Assembly: GCA_017445435.1 (NCBI GenBank)
Contig: JAFSUE010000101.1
Span: 1-10,913 of the forward strand
DNA from: Selenomonadaceae bacterium
Lineage (GTDB): Bacteria; Bacillota; Negativicutes; Selenomonadales; Selenomonadaceae
DNA: 10,913 nucleotides
Direction of reading: 5' to 3'
The notes under the pieces are model-generated. The model ran no database searches. It was not told the origin of the DNA and worked only from the letters and a program-made list of their open reading frames with translations. Of the stretch, positions 5,724-10,913 are shown one piece after another; positions within the stretch are counted from its first letter, which is position 1; each line of letters begins with the position of its first letter. A program made the position numbers and the translations under genes.

Positions 5724-8200
5724 GAACTAAGTCGGCGTTTAAGTTCGGCTTGAAAATCTTCACCGCCAGCTTGCAGTTGAACTTCAACGCAGATAACGTA
5801 AATGGGAATGCTCCAATCAGCGCGTGCCACTTCATCAGGAATTTTCACGGCGTCTTTTTCCGTCATAACGATTGATTCCGCGCCAAGTGCGTCAGCCTGC
5901 TGTAAAATGTCCTGCATTTCGTTCATAGTGTATTCATGATGATCGGGATAGCGCAAACTTTCCAGCACAACTGCGCCTAAATCTCTAAGCGTACGTTCAA
6001 ATGAGGCGGGATTTCCTATCGCGGATACCGCCATTATTTTTTTGCCCGCAATTTTAGCAACGTCAACGCCTTCCTGCGTCAAATCTGCGAACCAATCGCC
6101 CAACGCTAAAAATCTGCGCGGTCTATGAACACTTTCGACGATATGCGCCTTGTCATTGTACTTGCGAACTGTTTCACGAATATATTCACAAGCGCCAGCC
6201 TCCGCTTGGTCAATCTTCGTTATCAAGCAAACATCTGCGCGGCTTATATGCGAAATTGATTCGCGCAAAGTTCCACGCGGCAAAATATGTCCGTTGCCGA
6301 AGACGTTTACCGCGTCGACCAATAAAATATCTAAATCGCGTTCAAGTTGCCAATGCTGATAACCATCATCTAAAATCGCAACTTCCGCGCCAAAATTTTC
6401 AATCGCGTATTGACCAGTAACAGACCTTTCCGTACCGATTAAAACGGGTACGCCAGGCAAATGTTTAGCCAACATATACGCTTCGTCGCCAGCTTCGTAC
6501 TCCGTCATTAAAATTTTTTCTCCGTCAGATACAACGCCAACTTCGCCGCTCCAATTTGCACGGTAGCCGCGATTTAAAATTACAACTCTATAGCCCATAT
6601 CTTGAATATCACGCGCCAACTTTTGAGCTGTCGGCGTTTTGCCCGTGCCGCCAACTGTAATATTGCCCAAGCTTATCACGAAACAATTCAGTCTGTCTTT
6701 ACCAGAAATTCCAAGTTGATAGCCCCAAAGACGAATGTTGACAAGTGTTTCATAAATAAGCGAAAAAATGTAAAGCCCAAACATTACAATGTGCATTGAA
6801 ATTCCATGAACTTCCTTTGTATGAAGAAAATGGCTGAAGTAAGTTTGCAGATTCTCAACTTTTTGTGTCGTATGTGGACGGTTAGTATTTTCCCACGCTT
6901 CATATTCAGTCAACATTTTCCGCAGGAGAATTGCTGACTTACGGGACGCGCCGCGATTTTCACGAACAATTTTTAGCGTTTCCTCCTCAAGTTCACGCCG
7001 CCGCGCAGGATCATCAAATAATTTTTTCACCTGTTCGGCAAGTTCTTCAGGACTGTTTACGGTAACGCAGGCATCACGATTTTTGAAGAGTGCGTGAGTA
7101 TCCTTGAAATTTTCCATATGATGACCGACGATAATAGCTTTACCGTGCGCCGCAGGTTCCAAAATGTTATGTCCGCCGTGCGTGACAAGTGAGCCGCCTA
7201 CGTAAATTACGTCGCCGACGCTGTAAATTTTTCCAAGCTCGCCAATCGTATCTAAAATGATAATATCTTCGTTAGCAGGCGGACGCTCCTGCAATTCCGT
7301 CCGTTTAGCAACGGTAAAGCCAGCACTTTTGCAAAGGCTTACAACTTCACGGGTACGCAAAAGTTCACGTGGCGCAATGACAAGTTTTATATTGGGATGA
7401 GATGCACGAACAGCTTTAAAGGCGTTCAAAATATAATCTTCTTCACCGCGATGAGTACTGCCAGCAAGTAAAATTCCTTCGGCGTGTTCAAGCCCCATTT
7501 CCGCCAAAATTTTTTTATGTTCCTCCGCCGTAACGTCCGTATATGTTTGGTCGAACTTAGTATTGCCTGTAACCGTTACTAAATTTTTTGGTGCGCCAAG
7601 TTCCAAAATATAATCGGCGTCAATCGATGACTGCATTGCGAAAAGTTTAACGGTACGAATCATATCCGTTAAGATTGAAAACATATATTTATAGCGGCGA
7701 ACGCTTTTATCAGAAATTCGACCGTTGACCATCATAACTGGAATGTGAAGTTGCCGAGCATTTTTTAAAAAGTTGGGCCACAATTCCGTTTCAACTGGCA
7801 GAAAAACGCGCGGGTGTATCCTTCGCAAAACCATTGCCGCGATGAATGGCAAATCAAGCGGGAAATAAATTATACTGTCGGCGTCTTTAATGATTCGGTT
7901 AGCCATTTCGTAGCCGTTTGTCGTGACGACTGAAACTAAAATCGGCGACTTTGGAAATTCCTGCCGAAATTCTTTTATCAGTGGACTTGTAGCTACAATT
8001 TCACCAACTGACGCCGCGTGTACCCAAATACAATTTTTCTTCGCGACGGGACGCAATGCACCTTTCGGGAAAATGCCTAAACTTTGTCTGATTCGTTCGA
8101 CAAAACCTTTTTCGCGTACAGAGCGCACTAAAAAGACTGGAATTATTATTATTACGACCATTACTGCCGCGAGATTATAAAAACTGTATAGTACTTGCAT
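5711..8200 (-). CDS. waaA-lpxK: WaaA (Kdo transferase) - LpxK (lipid A 4'-kinase) fusion protein
   Basis: This single 829-residue chain holds two lipid A/Kdo enzymes. Residues 1-430 are a GT30 Kdo transferase: N-terminal membrane helix (8-26), 'WVHAASVGE' (59-67) with the catalytic-type Glu67, 'ETELWPN' (137-143), 'AGSTHRGEE' (246-254) and 'GGHNILEPA' (342-350). Residues about 452-829 are LpxK, which phosphorylates the 4' position of lipid A disaccharide: membrane-associated helix (about 468-488), Walker A 'GNITVGGTGKTP' (512-523), 'DDGYQHW' (611-617), 'DHHEY' (753-757) and 'TEKDAVK' (780-786). Each half has full family length, so this is a fusion and not a remnant. LpxK normally acts before WaaA, so the order is the reverse of the pathway. 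An AAGGAAG run about 15 bases before in-frame Met469 could be a fossil lpxK ribosome site. GGTGG (8206-8210) precedes the start. Confidence 0.94.
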   Translation of the reverse strand: MQVLYSFYNLAAVMVVIIIIPVFLVRSVREKGFVERIRQSLGIFPKGALRPVAKKNCIWVHAASVGEIVATSPLIKEFRQEFPKSPILVSVVTTNGYEMANRIIKDADSIIYFPLDLPFIAAMVLRRIHPRVFLPVETELWPNFLKNARQLHIPVMMVNGRISDKSVRRYKYMFSILTDMIRTVKLFAMQSSIDADYILELGAPKNLVTVTGNTKFDQTYTDVTAEEHKKILAEMGLEHAEGILLAGSTHRGEEDYILNAFKAVRASHPNIKLVIAPRELLRTREVVSLCKSAGFTVAKRTELQERPPANEDIIILDTIGELGKIYSVGDVIYVGGSLVTHGGHNILEPAAHGKAIIVGHHMENFKDTHALFKNRDACVTVNSPEELAEQVKKLFDDPARRRELEEETLKIVRENRGASRKSAILLRKMLTEYEAWENTNRPHTTQKVENLQTYFSHFLHTKEVHGISMHIVMFGLYIFSLIYETLVNIRLWGYQLGISGKDRLNCFVISLGNITVGGTGKTPTAQKLARDIQDMGYRVVILNRGYRANWSGEVGVVSDGEKILMTEYEAGDEAYMLAKHLPGVPVLIGTERSVTGQYAIENFGAEVAILDDGYQHWQLERDLDILLVDAVNVFGNGHILPRGTLRESISHISRADVCLITKIDQAEAGACEYIRETVRKYNDKAHIVESVHRPRRFLALGDWFADLTQEGVDVAKIAGKKIMAVSAIGNPASFERTLRDLGAVVLESLRYPDHHEYTMNEMQDILQQADALGAESIVMTEKDAVKIPDEVARADWSIPIYVICVEVQLQAGGEDFQAELKRRLSSIKN

Positions 8201-8215
8201 TCAAACCACCGTTTA

Positions 8216-8277
8216 TTAGCTTTTAGCTTTTAGGAAAAACTACTAACTACTAACTACTAACTACTTACTACTTACTA
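8216..8277 (-). repeat. Heptamer stop-codon element F (yrbL-waaA gap)
   Basis: On the minus strand, TAGTAAG, TAGTAAG and three TAGTTAG units run from 8277 to about 8240. The second TAG (8268-8270) is the yrbL stop, and the first unit is read as codons. An A/T-rich centre follows. The other arm reads TAGCTTT (8217), TAGCTTT (8224), TAGGAAA (8231) on the plus strand. Bases 8216-8238 are identical to 5668-5690 of element E. The waaA ribosome binding site lies just beyond. Confidence 0.9.
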
Positions 8278-8885
8278 AATAATTTTTCGCGAAGTTCGAC
8301 GGAAACAGCGTTAGGAAAATGCGCGAACATATCATTAACCCAAATATTCCACATACGCCGTGCCTTCCATTCCGCCGCAAAATGAAAATAATATACAAGC
8401 GGAATTAAAACTGGCGTTCCGATATTGTCGACGATTCTAACTTGATAAACGCCTTTGGGCGACTCCTGCACCATAAAGTTTGCGGTATTCCTATCAACCG
8501 TCACGATACATTCACGCAGAAAATCTTCCTTGAACTTCATCAAAACATTTTCAACCGTTTGCAAGGGAATTTTTCCTGCGTCCGCGTCACGAAGAAAGAC
8601 GCCTAAATCTTTGCTGGTGTTGCCGTCATAATCCCGCACACGTTCATAAACGTAGCCCGTGCCGAAATTAGTTTGCACTGTGCCGAAATATTTTGTAATT
8701 AGCAGGGAATTTTTCAGATGATCCGCGCAGATTCGCCTATAGCGCAGTTCCTTTTCAACGTCGCGAATATTGCCGCTGTACGCAATTTTCACGCACTTTG
8801 AAGGGTCAAGCGGGTGGATAAAAGTTTTTTGGCGTCCACCCATTCCAATAAAAAAATCATCACTTAAAGTAATTTCCTCAATCAT
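8268..8885 (-). CDS. YrbL family kinase-fold protein
   Basis: This 205-residue protein matches the YrbL (PhoP regulatory network) family, which has a small protein-kinase-like fold. It shares with E. coli YrbL the order 'GxGRxxxxxxHPxDPxxCxKIxY' (14-36), 'EKELRYR' (44-50), 'YFGTVQTNFGTGYVYE' (66-81), 'DYDG' (85-88) and 'DNIGTPVLIPL' (153-163). Kinase-type positions can be proposed: Lys33 in 'CVKIAY', Glu46, Asp131/Asn136 in 'VDRNTAN', and Asp153 in 'VDNIG'. It may therefore be catalytically competent. The substrate is unknown; relatives are often encoded beside LPS or capsule genes and may modify sugars or lipids. Its start lies three bases after the stop of the PIG-L gene, so the two are co-transcribed. 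The C-terminal 'FSK' and stop are written by heptamer element F. Confidence 0.83.
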   Translation of the reverse strand: MIEEITLSDDFFIGMGGRQKTFIHPLDPSKCVKIAYSGNIRDVEKELRYRRICADHLKNSLLITKYFGTVQTNFGTGYVYERVRDYDGNTSKDLGVFLRDADAGKIPLQTVENVLMKFKEDFLRECIVTVDRNTANFMVQESPKGVYQVRIVDNIGTPVLIPLVYYFHFAAEWKARRMWNIWVNDMFAHFPNAVSVELREKLFSK

Positions 8886-8888
8886 CTT

Positions 8889-10337
8889 TCACTTACCACT
8901 AAATTTATCAATCCATTGCAAAATTTTCAGCTGAATTTGCGCTAAATCACTGACGCGCTTTATAACTGCGCAGTCATAAATATTCGCGTTGCTGATAACT
9001 TCTGCCGTCAAAATAATTTCCTTATTACTGCCCAAATTCAAAATAATTTCTTCATCACCATTCATAATTTCCGTTAAAATAATTTCGCCGTCAACTTCCG
9101 CGCAGATTCGTACAGGCTCATCGACGTGAAAGCGATACAGACTTAGCGGAATTTTTTCAACTTCATAAGGGACAATGTATTTGTAGAAAAAATCTTTACC
9201 AATACAAAGTTTGATGAACGGCTGAATTTGTCGTAGCGGTTCGGCATTGGCGAAAAATTTTATATCGGCAATGCCAAAATCTTTTCCAACGTCGACAGGA
9301 ATAATTTCTGCGCGGCGTACAAAAATTTTTTTCACATCGTGAATAGCTGGCAGTCCACGCGCTGGCAACTTCATTTTAATTTCAGTGATATTATCAATAG
9401 AAAGTTTGTCTTTGTCAATGGTGACGGCAAAATTATCAAGTTCCAGCCGCAAAATAATTTCTGCGGACGATTCATCAATCGGGTTACCGTAAATTTCAAT
9501 TCGCTGAACTTGTACTGCATCATCAAAGTTAAATTTTAAATCAGAATTTTTTTCAGCGCGATAAATTTGGCTATCTGTACGGCGTTCAAAAAAAATTTCG
9601 TCAGAATTTAAAATTTTAAGCGGCGAAAGTTTTTGACGCTGGGACTTGTACGCCAAAATTGCGTTGGCAAGTGGATTTTCTTTCAGCAAAGTTTTTCGGC
9701 AATTTTCAGGTACAGGAAAGCGTACGCGATTTTTCCACGAAAAATTTGCACGGTCGATAATGTCGAAGTCGTAATTGTCAGTGACGCCAACTTTTGGACG
9801 GCGCGTAGAAAAAAGATTCGGCGCGTAAAAATCTGGTACAGAATTTATTGCCGTCGCCAATGCAAATTTTTGATAAACTTCAGGTCGATAATCCCGCGTT
9901 TCAATTAAAATTTCGTCAAGGACACTTTCAAACGTCGACGCTAAATTTTTGTAGTCAACCGCATAGAAAATTATATTGGCGCGAAGGTCAAGTAAAATTT
10001 TTTTTAATTCGGCTTTAATATTTTTTTCGGCAAGGAAAATGATTTTTTCGCGTGGAACTTTTAAAATATCAAGCGCCATAGAAAGTTCGTCGTCGAAAGT
10101 TTTACATTGCGAATAGGCAATAAAAATTTCCGCCTTAGCTTCTGCGAAATTTAAAATCATATTGCCCGCAACGGCTATTTCGTCACTTGGACGCGGTGCT
10201 AAAATTAAAATTCGCGTGCCGAAATATGAACGGTCGAAAAAAGAATTTCCGACGGGATTAAATTCCTGCTCCTCTACACATTCGCTGGAAAGTTCAAGCG
10301 CAGAGCCAATGCCTGCCTCAAAAATCTTTTCGCGCAT
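8889..10337 (-). CDS. PIG-L/LmbE-fold protein, probably catalytically inactive, with C-terminal extension
   Basis: Residues about 42-256 look like the PIG-L/LmbE deacetylase fold: 'TRILILAPRPSDEIAVAGNMIL' (42-63) matches the family opening 'vLvxaPHPDDExxxaGG', 'EIFIAYSQC' (71-79) matches the next strand, and 'SDEIFFERR' (246-254) is the usual end. The active site is broken. PHPDDE has become PRPSDE (49-54), so the metal His and the catalytic Asp are lost. The second His motif (HPDH) is replaced by 'DYRPEVYQ' (150-157). Residues about 260-480 are an uncharacterised, strand-rich extension that may bind carbohydrate. Residue numbers count from TTG 10340; ATG 10337, the next codon, fits better with AGGTG eight bases upstream. 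The gene looks more AT-rich (Ile/Lys/Asn-rich product) than its neighbours. It leads the yrbL-waaA-lpxK group, which suggests a glycan-related binding or regulatory job. Confidence 0.7.
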   Translation of the reverse strand: MREKIFEAGIGSALELSSECVEEQEFNPVGNSFFDRSYFGTRILILAPRPSDEIAVAGNMILNFAEAKAEIFIAYSQCKTFDDELSMALDILKVPREKIIFLAEKNIKAELKKILLDLRANIIFYAVDYKNLASTFESVLDEILIETRDYRPEVYQKFALATAINSVPDFYAPNLFSTRRPKVGVTDNYDFDIIDRANFSWKNRVRFPVPENCRKTLLKENPLANAILAYKSQRQKLSPLKILNSDEIFFERRTDSQIYRAEKNSDLKFNFDDAVQVQRIEIYGNPIDESSAEIILRLELDNFAVTIDKDKLSIDNITEIKMKLPARGLPAIHDVKKIFVRRAEIIPVDVGKDFGIADIKFFANAEPLRQIQPFIKLCIGKDFFYKYIVPYEVEKIPLSLYRFHVDEPVRICAEVDGEIILTEIMNGDEEIILNLGSNKEIILTAEVISNANIYDCAVIKRVSDLAQIQLKILQWIDKFSGK

Positions 10338-10374
10338 CAAAAGTTCACCTATATTAAAAATTTTCTATCGAAAA

Positions 10375-10403
10375 ATTATAACCTAATTTTATAATCGCGT
10401 CTA
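10375..10403 (-). promoter_or_regulatory. Probable sigma-70-type promoter for the PIG-L/yrbL/waaA-lpxK group
   Basis: On the minus strand, TAGACG (10403-10398, four of six matches to TTGACA) is 17 bases from a perfect TATAAT (10380-10375). Transcription would start near 10368, about 28-30 bases before the PIG-L start codon, with AGGTG in between. No other promoter is evident on that strand between the genes of the group. Confidence 0.55.
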
Positions 10404-10421
10404 GCGAAAAAAAAATTGTGC

Positions 10422-10473
10422 CACTTAATCCAGTTTAGCTTAAAGATTGAAAGCTGAACTTTTGGATTCAGTG
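10422..10473. terminator. Long stem-loop flanked by T-runs, possible bidirectional terminator or small RNA
   Basis: Bases 10422-10441 pair with 10451-10473: about 19 pairs, with one T-C mismatch (10426/10469), one G-U pair and a three-base bulge (10460-10462), around a nine-base loop. On the plus strand seven T's (10478-10484) begin four bases after the stem. On the minus strand the A9 at 10407-10415 gives a T9 run six bases after it. It lies upstream of the PIG-L promoter and could stop minus-strand transcription arriving from the right, or be the 3' end of a small RNA. Confidence 0.5.
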
Positions 10474-10566
10474 ACGCTTTTTTTGAATTAAATCGTTGTG
10501 AGAGTATCAAAAGATGAAACTTTCGACAAAAAATTTTATCCTGTGTGTAAGCGAGAGGAACAAAAA

Positions 10567-10674
10567 ATGTTGAAGTCTCAAAAGAATTATATCACAGAAC
10601 CTTTGAAGATTTTATTTTGGTCATTTGCGTTTTTGTTGATGATTTGTATCAGGCTACTGTTCTTGAGTGAGTGA
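10567..10674 (+). CDS. Small hydrophobic peptide, 35 residues, one membrane helix
   Basis: Not recognised as a known family. The ORF begins at ATG 10567 with GAGG (10555-10558) eight bases before it. It encodes a polar N-terminus (MLKSQKNYITEP) followed by one hydrophobic segment, residues 13-33 ('LKILFWSFAFLLMICIRLLFL'), with one Arg inside it, and ends SE. The layout of a charged start plus one helix is that of small membrane regulators or type I toxins, but no family match can be claimed. A chance ORF of this size is possible. It stands alone on the plus strand between two minus-strand genes. Confidence 0.4.
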   Translation: MLKSQKNYITEPLKILFWSFAFLLMICIRLLFLSE

Positions 10675-10749
10675 TTACCATCGCCGTTTGTGGTGAAATT
10701 TTAGGTGTTGATTCTGAATATTTTTTTGTCAAGAAAAATTATCGGTAGC

Positions 10750-10913
10750 CTAAAATGTGTGACCGCAGTCAATTAACTTAGCTAAATTTTTCATCTTTGC
10801 AGACAAAAAATCATAATCTAGCAATGAATTTTTAAATGATTCGTACGGACAATGACTTTCGCGCAAAATATCCATAGCGATTTTAATAATTTCAAGTGAA
10901 ATGTACTTGCCAC
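10750..10913 (-). CDS. C-terminal end of an unidentified protein (partial)
   Basis: On the minus strand one frame is open from the right edge (first full codon at 10911) for 53 codons to TAG at 10750-10752, while the other two frames hit stops within it. The product is hydrophilic and looks helical: 'GKYISLEIIKIAMDILRESH' (1-20), then 'YESFKNSLLDYDFLSAKMKN' (23-42), ending 'LAKLIDCGHTF'. Amino-acid make-up is ordinary, as expected of real coding sequence. I do not recognise the family. The gene body lies outside the window. Confidence 0.5.
   Translation of the reverse strand, partial: GKYISLEIIKIAMDILRESHCPYESFKNSLLDYDFLSAKMKNLAKLIDCGHTF

Larger units (their letters stand above)
10404..10749. 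other. Gene-poor interval with structured DNA and small ORFs
   Basis: No ORF over 40 codons is present. Contents from the left: an A9 run (10407-10415), a long stem-loop (10422-10473) followed by T7, a modest plus-strand promoter candidate TTGAAT-16-TATCAA (10483-10510), a 35-codon ORF with a ribosome binding site (10567-10674), and an overlapping 25-codon ORF (10671-10748). There is also an 8-bp inverted repeat ATTTTAGG/CCTAAAAT (10698-10705 and 10749-10756). Confidence 0.5.

Noticed and set aside
10514..10573. A 19-codon ORF overlapping the start of the small membrane peptide, leader-peptide-like
   Set aside because: No ribosome binding site at useful distance and no run of regulatory codons.
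10710..10732. Perfect TTGACA on the minus strand (10732-10727) as a promoter -35
   Set aside because: At 15-19 bases downstream there is no acceptable -10 (AACACC, TCAACA).

Overview
The window looks like chromosomal DNA from a diderm (outer-membrane) Firmicute, most probably a member of the Negativicutes (Selenomonas/Veillonella-like). Two things seen together point there. Lipopolysaccharide genes (the end of lptA, lptB, an LptF/LptG permease, and a waaA-lpxK fusion) sit directly beside a typically Firmicute block (Asp23/Gls24, AmaP, DUF2273, nusB, ispA). The DNA is moderately AT-rich, and GTG/TTG starts are common. The assignment is inference; no rRNA or marker phylogeny is available here.

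Layout. Plus strand, 3-5657: the C-terminal part of lptA, lptB and one lptF/G-type permease, all for LPS export. Then come an Asp23 protein, AmaP (membrane anchor), a soluble AmaP/Asp23-like paralogue, a DUF2273 small membrane protein, nusB and ispA (farnesyl diphosphate synthase type). A hairpin plus nine T's separates nusB from ispA. Minus strand, 10340-5711: a PIG-L/LmbE-fold protein whose metal and catalytic motifs look destroyed, a YrbL-type kinase-fold protein, and an 829-residue WaaA-LpxK fusion. A fair promoter lies upstream of the PIG-L gene. The two gene groups converge at about 5658-5710. The right end (10404-10749) has no long gene. It holds a long stem-loop and a 35-codon membrane-peptide ORF with a ribosome binding site. 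The last 164 bases read as the 3' end of another minus-strand gene.

How the genes work together. LptA/LptB/LptF-G move finished LPS to the outer membrane. LpxK phosphorylates the lipid A disaccharide and WaaA adds Kdo to it, and here both activities are on one chain. YrbL and PIG-L proteins are often found near LPS and glycan genes. The Asp23-AmaP-DUF2273 genes would form a membrane-tethered envelope-stress assembly.

The most unusual signal is in the gaps between genes. Six intergenic spacers are built of 7-base units, mostly written TAGNNNN or close variants (TAGTTAG, TAGTCAG, TAGCTTT, AATTAAG). Five are two arrays in opposite orientation around an A/T-rich centre, and one (4222-4256) has a single arm. 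Arrays start at or just before a gene's stop codon. Because 7 is not a multiple of 3, the stop trinucleotide steps through all three reading frames. In the degenerate arrays the TAG is kept while the other four bases vary. One element appears to have been inserted between the Shine-Dalgarno sequence and the start codon of lptB.
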